A stretch of 6,348 nt of DNA from Lentisphaerota bacterium. GTDB lineage: Bacteria > Verrucomicrobiota > Lentisphaeria > Oligosphaerales > JAFGRS01. Where the stretch lies: assembly GCA_012514865.1 (NCBI GenBank), contig JAAYZO010000695.1:1-6348 (forward strand), written 5' to 3'. The position numbers and the translations under genes are program-made. Shown here piece after piece: positions 1-4,483 of this stretch (positions within the stretch are counted from its first letter, which is position 1; every line of letters begins with the position of its first letter). Under the pieces are notes generated by a model. It saw nothing but the letters and a program-made list of their open reading frames with translations. It ran no database searches and was not told the DNA's origin.

Positions 1-363
1 GGTGTTGCTGACGTTGCAGGCGTGGACGTGGTTGTAGTTCACGCCGATGCCGCGCAGGAGGTCGGGAGCCGAGGGGCAGACGTAGGCCTTGTCGTCGGTG
101 ATGTAGGGCTTCATCAGGGTCCACCACTGGATGCACGACGTACCGCGGGTGCAGCCGTTGATGCCGTAGACCACGAGCATCTCGGCGTTGTCGTTGGCGT
201 ACATCATGTGGCCGAGGCTGACCTGCTTGAGGTTGGAGATGCAGGAGATCTGTCGGGCCTTCTCGCGGGCCTGCGAGAGCGCCGGCAGGAGCATCGCCGC
301 CAGGATGGCAATGATGGCGATGACGACCAGCAGTTCGATCAGCGTGAAGCGGCGTGAGTGCAT
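1..363 (-). CDS. Type II secretion G-like pseudopilin (prepilin N-terminal domain), 3' end outside window
   Basis: The 121 visible residues run off the left edge, so the C-terminus is missing. Residues 5-30 (RFTLIELLVVIAIIAILAAM and onward) are a class III prepilin signal: a short basic leader, F6 as the first mature residue, E10 at mature position 5, then one hydrophobic helix. Residues 32-48 (AREKARQISCISNLKQV) and the later CPS segment (residues 97-99) are typical of the pseudopilin families expanded in Planctomycetes, Lentisphaerae and Armatimonadota (TIGR02532; many also carry a C-terminal H-X9-DG domain, which would lie beyond the edge). Such proteins are expected to be cleaved by a prepilin peptidase and held in the inner membrane by the helix; most have no known individual job. 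Oddity: the usual Gly before the cleavage site is Arg5. The ATG start is supported by a GGGAGGA site 7 nt upstream. The family call is firm; the specific role is unknown. Confidence 0.93.
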   Translation of the reverse strand, partial: MHSRRFTLIELLVVIAIIAILAAMLLPALSQAREKARQISCISNLKQVSLGHMMYANDNAEMLVVYGINGCTRGTSCIQWWTLMKPYITDDKAYVCPSAPDLLRGIGVNYNHVHACNVSNT

Positions 364-370
364 CGGCGGG

Positions 371-377
371 TCCTCCC
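371..377 (-). promoter_or_regulatory. Ribosome binding site of the pseudopilin gene
   Basis: On the minus strand this reads GGGAGGA, followed by a 7-nt spacer and ATG (363-361). It is a near-ideal Shine-Dalgarno site and fixes the start so that the basic leader is only five residues long, as expected for this class. Confidence 0.85.
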
Positions 378-382
378 GGTGC

Positions 383-398
383 GACGCCTGGCGGCGTC
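383..398 (-). promoter_or_regulatory. Leader stem-loop upstream of the pseudopilin gene
   Basis: A perfect 6-bp stem (GACGCC / GGCGTC) closes a 4-nt loop 5 nt upstream of the ribosome binding site in the 5' leader. In 70% G+C DNA such a stem can arise by chance, so a role in translation or transcript stability is inference. No convincing -35/-10 pair was found upstream of it in 399-510. Confidence 0.35.
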
Positions 399-510
399 TG
401 TTCTGGCACAAGCCGCGATACGCCTCTCACGGTATCCGCGGCCATAGGCCGTAGCGTTGGGTCTGTGACCTGCTGGTTCGCTGACGCCACCCGCCGGCCT
501 GCGGATCATG

Positions 511-554
511 CACCCGGCGCGCCGCCTGGCGTGGCGCGGCGGTCGCGCCGGGTG
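511..554 (-). terminator. Strong stem-loop after the oxidoreductase gene, possible terminator without a T-run
   Basis: Outer arms CACCCGGCGCG (511-521) and CGCGCCGGGTG (544-554) pair perfectly over 11 bp. An inner CCGCC (522-526) / GGCGG (538-542) stem adds 5 bp with a single T bulge, around an 11-nt loop. The hairpin starts 15 nt beyond the oxidoreductase stop codon (minus strand), where a terminator would sit. Neither strand has a T-run after it, so it is not a classic intrinsic terminator; it could act as an I-shaped terminator or protect the 3' end. The stem is directly visible; the function is inferred from position. Confidence 0.5.
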
Positions 555-569
555 TGTCGGACGGGATGA

Positions 570-1466
570 TCAGAGGGCGATCGGGGCGGCCTTCTTCGTG
601 GCCAGGGAGGTCTCGACGGCCTCCATGATGGCCTGGACCTCGAGGGACTCCTCGAGGCTGACGGGGGCGGTGCCGGTATCGAGCCAGCGCTTGATCTCGA
701 TGAGGAGGTTGTAGTAGAGCACGTCGCCGGTGTTGTCGAAGTAGATGACGTCGCCGCCGTTCTGGATACGGCCGCCGTACTTGTAGCTGCCGCGGCTGTA
801 CTCGGCGATGCCGCGGCGGTTGTTCGGGTAGGAGACCACGGCGACGACGCCGGCGGCGTCCTCGACGGCAGTGACGCTGGTGGCGCCGACGCCCATGGCG
901 GTGACGAGCATCTCGGTGACATGGCAGCCGTACCAGACCACGTCACTGCCGGCAGCGGCCTTGCCGAGGGCGCCGAAGACATTGCAGAAGGTCGGCGGCG
1001 CGGTCATCTGCTGCTTGGCGGCGACGAGGCGGCGGATGAAGCGCAGGGAGGAGGAGCTCCAGACCTTGGTGTTGTGACGGTGCGCCAGCTCGATCATGGC
1101 GCGGCCGTCGGCGAGGTTGGCGGCCAGGGGCTTGTCGACGAAGACGGGCAGGCCCAGTCCGGCGACCTGGCGGAAGAAGTCCAGGTGCAGCGCCGGGTCG
1201 TTGATCTCGAGGAACAGCGCGTCCATGCCCGCGGCCAGCTCAGGGACGGTCTTCTTCATGGTGACGCCGAGGGCCTCGAGGTCGGCCTGGCGCTGGTTCT
1301 GGCCGTCTTCATTCTGGAAGGGCGACGGGAAACGCATGGCGTTGACGATGCGCAGGCCCTCGACCTTCTGCTCCGGGGGGGTGTCCTTGCCCTGGATCAG
1401 CTTGGTAAAGGCCACGGTGTGGCTGGTGTCCAGACCGATGATGCCGACCTTCAGTTCCTTGGCCAT
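570..1466 (-). CDS. Gfo/Idh/MocA-family NAD(P)-dependent oxidoreductase, GLDTSH subtype
   Basis: The protein has 298 residues. Residues 6-16 (KVGIIGLDTSH) are the dinucleotide-binding beta strand and turn of a Rossmann fold; D13 stands where many family members have the second Gly, as in related GLDTSH proteins of Planctomycetes and Lentisphaerae. Residues 106-114 (LPVFVDKPL) hold the family's (E/D)KP motif, whose Lys112 usually contacts cofactor and substrate. H182 in GCHVTEML is the likely equivalent of the catalytic His in the second domain. The C-terminal helix (about 270-288) resembles the usual family ending. The family oxidises or reduces sugars, inositols and their derivatives in the cytoplasm; the substrate cannot be told here. 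At 298 residues it is shorter than the usual 330-390, so the substrate domain is compact. The frame is open 73 codons further upstream, but the ATG at 1466 has a Shine-Dalgarno site and starts exactly before the Rossmann strand. It is divergent from the deacetylase-like gene. Confidence 0.93.
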   Translation of the reverse strand: MAKELKVGIIGLDTSHTVAFTKLIQGKDTPPEQKVEGLRIVNAMRFPSPFQNEDGQNQRQADLEALGVTMKKTVPELAAGMDALFLEINDPALHLDFFRQVAGLGLPVFVDKPLAANLADGRAMIELAHRHNTKVWSSSSLRFIRRLVAAKQQMTAPPTFCNVFGALGKAAAGSDVVWYGCHVTEMLVTAMGVGATSVTAVEDAAGVVAVVSYPNNRRGIAEYSRGSYKYGGRIQNGGDVIYFDNTGDVLYYNLLIEIKRWLDTGTAPVSLEESLEVQAIMEAVETSLATKKAAPIAL

Positions 1467-1470
1467 GATG

Positions 1471-1478
1471 CTCTCTCC
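1471..1478 (-). promoter_or_regulatory. Ribosome binding site of the oxidoreductase gene
   Basis: The minus strand reads GGAGAGAG just upstream of the ATG at 1466-1464. It decides the start, because the reading frame stays open far upstream with residues that do not resemble the family. Confidence 0.75.
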
Positions 1479-1505
1479 AGACGGTTCAGGGTACTGCCAC
1501 AAGGC

Positions 1506-1524
1506 GAGCGCCGCGGCGGCGCTC
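1506..1524 (-). promoter_or_regulatory. Perfect 9-bp palindrome at the predicted transcript start (operator or 5' hairpin)
   Basis: GAGCGCCGC (1506-1514) and GCGGCGCTC (1516-1524) are perfect inverted arms around one central base. The site begins about where transcription from the promoter at 1533-1560 should start. It is well placed to be a repressor operator overlapping the start site, or a stabilising stem at the extreme 5' end of the mRNA. The symmetry is seen directly; the role is inferred. Confidence 0.5.
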
Positions 1525-1532
1525 TCAAAGCA

Positions 1533-1560
1533 AGTATAGCCACGCCGGGCGGCTTGGCAA
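1533..1560 (-). promoter_or_regulatory. Sigma70-type promoter of the oxidoreductase gene
   Basis: On the minus strand, TTGCCA (1560-1555, 5 of 6 to TTGACA) and TATACT (1538-1533, 5 of 6 to TATAAT) are separated by 16 bp. This stands out in DNA of this G+C content. It predicts a start near 1526 and a leader of about 60 nt before the ATG at 1466. It is the best promoter in the window. Confidence 0.7.
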
Positions 1561-1605
1561 CGCCCCGGCCGGCGATTTGCAGGGCTGATCGAAAGCCCAG
1601 TTCTG

Positions 1606-1697
1606 GCACCCTTCCAGGGTGCATGGCGTGCACTCCGCGGTTCCGGGGGGCTTAATCCGCACGACCCCCGGCTACGATCCTGCACCCCTCCAGGGTG
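1606..1697. repeat. Duplicated dyad (15 of 16 bp) in the divergent control region
   Basis: GCACCCTTCCAGGGTG at 1606-1621 and GCACCCCTCCAGGGTG at 1682-1697 differ at one base and lie 76 bp apart. Each is itself an inverted repeat: GCACCC-N5-GGGTGC at 1606-1622 and CACCC-N5-GGGTG at 1683-1697. Two near-identical dyads between divergent genes suggest a pair of binding sites for one dimeric regulator. No regulator gene lies in the window. Between them, CCGGGGG (1643-1649) and CCCCCGG (1665-1671) form a further 7-bp inverted repeat. Confidence 0.45.
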
Positions 1698-1784
1698 ACC
1701 GAGAGAACGCTGACGCGATCTTCGAACAGCCCTGGGCGATCTGCCCGGGTGGGCCCGGGACGGGCGCCGCGGCGGCTGCGGCGG

Positions 1785-1829
1785 TATGGTAGGGCGTCAC
1801 GGCCGCTGCCGGGCGGCAGCCGGGCCGTG
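1785..1829 (+). promoter_or_regulatory. Leader stem-loop of the deacetylase-like gene, with a -10-like hexamer before it
   Basis: CACGGCC-GCTGCC (1798-1810) pairs with GGCAGC-CG-GGCCGTG (1815-1829): 13 paired bases, a 2-nt bulge and a 4-nt loop, ending 34 nt before the ATG at 1864. TATGGT at 1785-1790 matches the -10 consensus at 4 of 6 positions and would place the transcript start at about the first base of the hairpin, but no -35 element is present at the right distance. The hairpin is solid; the promoter part is weak. Confidence 0.4.
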
Positions 1830-1863
1830 GGCTGTCGTCGATGACCACCACAGGACGCCGGAC

Positions 1864-2967
1864 ATGCTGCAGATTGAGACGCCTTGCCACGGAGCTGTAC
1901 TGAATCACCGCCATGGCCGGCAGGATGCCTCCGGGCTGACGGTCCGGGTGGCCGGCCGGGCGCCGCTCGGGGCGCGGGTGAAGGTCCAGGGCGTCGAGGC
2001 CGCCCGTGCCGGGACGGCCTTCTCGGCGGAGGTGCGTCTGACGGCGCCCTGGACAACGATCACGGCCAGCCTCGAGGACACCGCCGGCGCCGCCTCGCAT
2101 CAGGTGCGCGTGCTCTGGGACCGGCACTCGCGGCCGCGGTACCGCTTCAGCATCGACGACAACAGCTTCTTCCTGCGCGATCTGGTCCGGCAGGGCCACC
2201 GCTCGCTGTTCGACTGCGACTACCTCGCCGGCCTGCGCCGGCTGCACCGCGACTATGGCACGAGGTTCACCGTGAATCTCTTCCGCTTCACCCCCGAGAA
2301 GGACCTCGACCTGGCCGACTTCCCGGCGCGCTACCGCGGCGAGTGGCAGGACAACGCCGACTGGCTCCGTCTGGCCTTCCATGCCGAAGCCGAGTTCCCC
2401 GACCGCCCCTACGAGTACGCGTCGCCGCAGAAGCTGGCCGCCGACCTCGACTGCGTCGCGGCCGAGATCGAGCGCTTTGCCGGTGCGGAGGCCTACGCCC
2501 CGCCGACGGTGCTGCACTGGGGCATGTGCCAGCCCGCCAGCCTGCGGGTGCTGCGCGAGCGCGGCGTGACGGCCCTCAGCGGCATGTTCCGACTCGGCAG
2601 CCACGACCGCTATGACGTCAACTACAACCTCGACAGCCGCCGCAGTGAGTACCTCAGCCGCCACGACGCCCTCGTCGACACCGACTCCGGCATCGTCTTC
2701 AGCATGATCGACCTGATCTGCAACGGCACCCCTGTCGCCGAGACCGTGCCGATCCTGCAGGCAAGGATGGCTGACCCCGCGACGGCTGAAGTGATGGACC
2801 TGTTCACCCACGAGCAGTACTTCTGGCCGTTCTACCGCAATTACGTCCCCGACCACTTCGAGCGCCTGGAGACGGCCATCCGCTGTGTCACCGAGGCCGG
2901 CTACGCGCCGGTCTTCCTGCACGAGGGCCTCCTGGGCGGCACCCCGCCCGACGTCGCCGGCGCCTGA
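1864..2967 (+). CDS. Ig-like domain plus polysaccharide-deacetylase-like barrel protein
   Basis: The protein has 367 residues and no signal peptide. Residues 5-85 alternate in a beta-sandwich pattern (TPCHGAVLNHRHG, then LTVRVAG and VKVQG strands), like an Ig or carbohydrate-binding module. Residues 93-100 (YRFSIDDN) open the catalytic-like part: D98-D99 fit the Asp motif of NodB-type carbohydrate esterases, which lies on the first barrel strand. Other blocks are EWQDNADWLRLAFHAEAEF (160-178, H173 a likely metal ligand), VLHWGM (216-221, H218) and THEQYFWPFY (315-324, H316). I recognise this layout from uncharacterised deacetylase-like proteins in Firmicutes and Planctomycetes/Lentisphaerae; the substrate is unknown and activity is inferred. 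The frame stays open to 1786, but residues before 1864 do not fit the domain, while the ATG at 1864 has AGGA 8 nt upstream (1852-1855). It is divergent from the oxidoreductase gene and followed by 690 bases of repeats. Confidence 0.85.
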   Translation: MLQIETPCHGAVLNHRHGRQDASGLTVRVAGRAPLGARVKVQGVEAARAGTAFSAEVRLTAPWTTITASLEDTAGAASHQVRVLWDRHSRPRYRFSIDDNSFFLRDLVRQGHRSLFDCDYLAGLRRLHRDYGTRFTVNLFRFTPEKDLDLADFPARYRGEWQDNADWLRLAFHAEAEFPDRPYEYASPQKLAADLDCVAAEIERFAGAEAYAPPTVLHWGMCQPASLRVLRERGVTALSGMFRLGSHDRYDVNYNLDSRRSEYLSRHDALVDTDSGIVFSMIDLICNGTPVAETVPILQARMADPATAEVMDLFTHEQYFWPFYRNYVPDHFERLETAIRCVTEAGYAPVFLHEGLLGGTPPDVAGA

Positions 2968-3003
2968 GCCGCGCGGCGACGGCGCGCGCCGGCGCCGGGG
3001 GAA

Positions 3004-3039
3004 GGGACAGCAGGGACAGCAGGGACAGCAGGGACAGCA
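3004..3039 (+). repeat. 9-bp tandem repeat, four perfect copies
   Basis: GGGACAGCA is repeated four times without a mismatch, beginning 37 bases after the deacetylase-like stop codon and running into a G-rich stretch. The 9-bp period keeps any frame open and so creates false peptide repeats. It looks like a slippage-prone microsatellite; I infer no function. Confidence 0.95.
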
Positions 3040-3044
3040 GGGGG

Positions 3045-3176
3045 GCGGCGGGCGCCGTGGGCGGCGCTGACGAGTGGGCGCCACGAGCCGAGTGGCGCTC
3101 CCCGGGCGCCGCCGGCGCCCGGGGCCTGGGAGCGCCGAGCGTCGGCTCGGCTCTGCGGCGGGCGCCGTGGGCGGCG
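3045..3176 (+). repeat. 22-bp direct repeat, two copies 110 bp apart
   Basis: Positions 3045-3066 and 3155-3176 are identical over 22 bp (core GGCGCCGTGGGCGGCG) and flank the large inverted repeat at 3084-3149. The core recurs in part at 3271-3285. The arrangement could be a trace of insertion or segmental duplication, or simple growth of GC-rich repeats. Confidence 0.85.
3084..3149. repeat. Large imperfect inverted repeat with an 11-bp perfect core stem
   Basis: The core CCCCGGGCGCC (3100-3110) and GGCGCCCGGGG (3114-3124) forms an 11-bp perfect stem with a 3-nt loop. Outside it, GGCGCTCCC (3094-3102) matches GGGAGCGCC (3128-3136), and CGAGCCGA (3084-3091) matches TCGGCTCG (3142-3149). The inner and middle stems overlap by three bases, so they compete at their junction. 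There is no T-run after it. It lies about 120-180 bases downstream of the deacetylase-like gene and could end or protect that transcript. Confidence 0.8.
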
Positions 3177-3224
3177 TCTGGCGCAACCTCCGATGCTGCC
3201 GCGGCCTGAAGGCACGCGGAACAC

Positions 3225-3315
3225 TTCCGGCCAAGGCCGGAACTCTGACGGGGAGGGCTCAGAGGAAGCCCGGCGCCGTGGGCGCCGGTTGCAGCGGCGG
3301 CTGTGCCCAGCCGCC
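3225..3315. repeat. Three consecutive perfect 8-bp stem-loops
   Basis: TTCCGGCC/GGCCGGAA with a 2-nt spacer (3225-3242), CCGGCGCC/GGCGCCGG with a 3-nt loop (3270-3288) and GGCGGCTG/CAGCCGCC with a 4-nt loop (3296-3315) occur within 91 bases, directly before the palindrome element at 3318. Stem length matches the elements that follow, but the sequences differ, so shared descent is not shown. Confidence 0.7.
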
Positions 3316-3317
3316 TC

Positions 3318-3343
3318 CACGGCCGGGACGGCCGTGCCACTCT
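3318..3343 (+). repeat. REP-like palindrome element, plus orientation
   Basis: An 8-bp perfect stem (CACGGCCG, loop GGA, CGGCCGTG) is followed by the tail CCACTCT. It matches the array units (read on the minus strand) at 19 of 24 aligned bases. The two stem differences are compensatory (C-G to A-T, and G-C to C-G), so pairing is kept. It directly abuts the first array unit, tail to tail. Confidence 0.7.
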
Positions 3344-3558
3344 CTGCGGGCCGGGAGTGTGGCCCGGGCGTCTCGCCCGGGGCTTTCTGCGGGCCGGGAG
3401 TGTGGCCCGGGCGTCTCGCCCGGGGCTTTCTGCGGGCCGGGAGTGTGGCCCGGGCGTCTCGCCCGGGGCTTTCTGCGGGTCGGGAGTGTGGCCCGGGCGT
3501 CTCGCCCGGGGCTTTCTGCGGGTCGGGAGTGTGGCCCGGGCGTCTCGCCCGGGGCTTT
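3344..3558 (-). repeat. 43-bp tandem array, five units, each with an 8-bp hairpin
   Basis: Units start at 3344, 3387, 3430, 3473 and 3516, an exact 43-bp period. Each unit holds CTGCGGG, then CCGGGAGTGTGG, then the stem-loop CCCGGGCG-TCT-CGCCCGGG, then GCTTT. The only difference is unit base 8: C in units 1-3, T in units 4-5. There are no spacers, so it is not CRISPR. On the minus strand each unit reads as the same palindrome plus tail (CCACACTC) seen at 3318 and 4227. A second stem, CGGGCC with GGCCCG (unit bases 4-9 and 18-23), is mutually exclusive with the main one. The period is not a multiple of 3, so open frames across it are not evidence of a protein. Confidence 0.95.
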
Positions 3559-3656
3559 CGGCGCCCGGCCTGGCCACGGACGGCGCGCCGGCGAGACTCT
3601 GAGACCGGCCAGGGGAGTCCTTGCCGCCGCGGGGATGTCGACTTACGGTGTTGGGC

Positions 3657-4211
3657 ATGGAGTCCGCGTCGAGATCATGCCGTACGCCGGGTGACGCCTG
3701 GTGGCGCGCCGCGTTGCGCTGTGTGGCGGCCGGCTGTCATGCGGTGGACGCCCGTGTGAGCCGGGCCGTGTCGTCCTGGCGCGAAGGCCCCGGCGCCTAC
3801 GAGCTGCGCGGGGGCTGCGTCGGTTGCGGCGCCTGCTGTCGGACGCCGACGGTGCTGTTGCCGACGTTGCTGTGGCGTCTGCCGCGGCTGCGGCGGCTGG
3901 TGATCGCCTGGCATCGCGAGGTCAACCTCTTCGAGCTGATCGAGCAGGACCGCGCCAACCACGCCCTGGTCTTCCGCTGTCGGCACTTCGACCCGGTCAG
4001 CCGCCGCTGCGGCTGTTACCGGACCCGCCCGGGTCTCTGTCGGGACTACCCGCGCGGCCTGGCGCAGGCCGCCAATCCCGAGTTCTTCGAGGGCTGCGGC
4101 TACTACGCCCACTACCGCCAGGCCGAGGCCATGCGCTCGGCGCTGGCCGAGTCGGGCCTGCCGCCGGAGAAGCTGGCCGAGCTCGAGAAGCGCCTGCACC
4201 TCCGCGAGTAG
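3657..4211 (+). CDS. YkgJ-family cysteine-cluster protein
   Basis: The protein has 184 residues. Residues 54-61 (CVGCGACC) give the C-x2-C-x2-CC cluster, and residues 108-132 give C108, C118, C120 and C128 in RRCGCYRTRPGLCRDYP, which is the signature of the putative zinc- or iron-chelating domain (PF03692). C147 in EGCGYY may be another ligand. Residues 13-40 are a basic helical lead-in (WWRAALRCVAAGCHAVDARV), not hydrophobic enough for a membrane segment. The family is expected to bind Fe-S or another metal in the cytoplasm; a substrate or partner is not known. The start is uncertain: ATG 3657 has no clear Shine-Dalgarno site; TTG 3621 has one only 3 nt away; GTG 3648 has GGGGA 12 nt upstream. 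I chose the ATG because residues from about 13 already look family-like. It is a solitary gene between two repeat zones. Confidence 0.88.
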   Translation: MESASRSCRTPGDAWWRAALRCVAAGCHAVDARVSRAVSSWREGPGAYELRGGCVGCGACCRTPTVLLPTLLWRLPRLRRLVIAWHREVNLFELIEQDRANHALVFRCRHFDPVSRRCGCYRTRPGLCRDYPRGLAQAANPEFFEGCGYYAHYRQAEAMRSALAESGLPPEKLAELEKRLHLRE

Positions 4212-4226
4212 CGTCGGCGGCCTTCC

Positions 4227-4249
4227 AGAGTGGCCCAGGCGTCTCGCCT
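4227..4249 (-). repeat. Diverged single copy of the REP-like palindrome element
   Basis: The plus strand reads AGAGTGG, then CCC, then AGGCG-TCT-CGCCT; on the minus strand this is the array hairpin plus tail CCACTCT. The inner five stem pairs are intact, one of them as A-T where the array has G-C; two outer pairs are lost. The loop is identical to the array. It lies 16 bases after the YkgJ stop and directly before element B. Confidence 0.65.
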
Positions 4250-4250
4250 C

Positions 4251-4352
4251 GTAGGAAACATCGCCCCATTGCGTTGTCGATGCCGTTGCGGCTCGTGGAC
4301 GCGTTCGCGTCTGTGGACACTCGCGCTCCACACCGGTGGCGAGCGATGTTTC
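4251..4352 (+). repeat. Dispersed element B, copy 1, with 10-bp terminal inverted repeats
   Basis: Positions 4275-4330 are identical to 6293-6348 (56 of 56), and the preceding 24 bases match 15 of 24 without gaps. GAAACATCGC (4255-4264) and GCGATGTTTC (4343-4352) are perfect inverted ends of a 98-bp unit. Inside are GACGCG-TT-CGCGTC (4298-4311), GTGGA/TCCAC (4313-4331) and CTCGC/GCGAG (4320-4343). No start/stop-bounded frame or target duplication is evident. It begins 39-43 bases after the YkgJ stop codon. It could be a MITE-like or REP-like intergenic element, or a structured 3'-UTR motif. Confidence 0.85.
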
Positions 4353-4364
4353 GTCTTGCCATAT

Positions 4365-4385
4365 CCGGCGCGCACCGTGCGCCGG
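4365..4385. repeat. Stem-loop beside element B
   Basis: CCGGCGCGC and GCGCCGG-type arms pair over nine positions, one of them a G-T wobble, around a 3-nt loop, 12 bases right of element B. It has the same stem and loop size as the palindromes at 3270 and 3318 but a different sequence. Positions 4386-4454 hold nothing else I can assign. Confidence 0.5.
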
Positions 4386-4454
4386 GGATCCGGCTGTAGC
4401 GGTGGCGAGTCTCGGCCGCGGCCCGGTCGGCGTCGTGGGACCTCTTGACGCGGC

Positions 4455-4483
4455 GTGCAATGGCCGGCGGCGGGTGGCATAGT
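4455..4483 (+). promoter_or_regulatory. Weak promoter candidate for the carboxypeptidase gene
   Basis: TGG-CATAGT (4475-4483) resembles an extended -10 (TG-N-hexamer, 4 of 6), and GTGCAA (4455-4460) lies 17 bp upstream with 3 of 6 -35 matches. TTGACG at 4445-4450 is a better -35 match, but 27 bp away. A G+C-rich hairpin with a T bulge (about 4493-4512) would follow near the transcript start. Confidence 0.25.

Larger units (their letters stand above)
2968..3656. other. Non-coding repeat-rich region
   Basis: No credible gene lies here. Open frames exist on both strands but encode only low-complexity Arg/Gly/Pro/Ala strings produced by the repeats, and they cross the 43-bp array in several frames at once. 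Contents in order: a 12-bp palindrome of alternating CG (2980-2991), a 9-bp tandem, a 22-bp direct repeat flanking a large inverted repeat, three short perfect hairpins, one plus-oriented palindrome element, five 43-bp units, and about 100 bases of unassigned DNA (3559-3656) leading into the YkgJ gene. Confidence 0.8.

Noticed and set aside
400..460. Promoter for the pseudopilin gene (TATCGC or TATGGC on the minus strand)
   Set aside because: Only three of six -10 matches each and no -35 element at a workable distance.
1786..1863. N-terminal extension of the deacetylase-like protein
   Set aside because: It has no ribosome binding site at 1786, its residues do not fit the beta-sandwich domain, and the stretch forms the leader hairpin.
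1672..3234. 520-codon open frame on the minus strand opposite the deacetylase-like gene
   Set aside because: It is antisense to a gene with clear family motifs, has no recognisable domain, and runs into low-complexity Arg/Pro sequence made by the repeats.
3344..3558. CRISPR array
   Set aside because: The units are contiguous with no unique spacers, and no cas gene is present.
2888..3658. 256-codon minus-strand frame and several plus-strand frames across the repeat zone
   Set aside because: Their sequence is the translated 43-bp and 9-bp repeats read in multiple frames; no domain, no ribosome binding site.
4251..4352. Element B as a complete insertion sequence
   Set aside because: It is about 100 bp, encodes no transposase, and shows no target-site duplication; at most a non-autonomous element.
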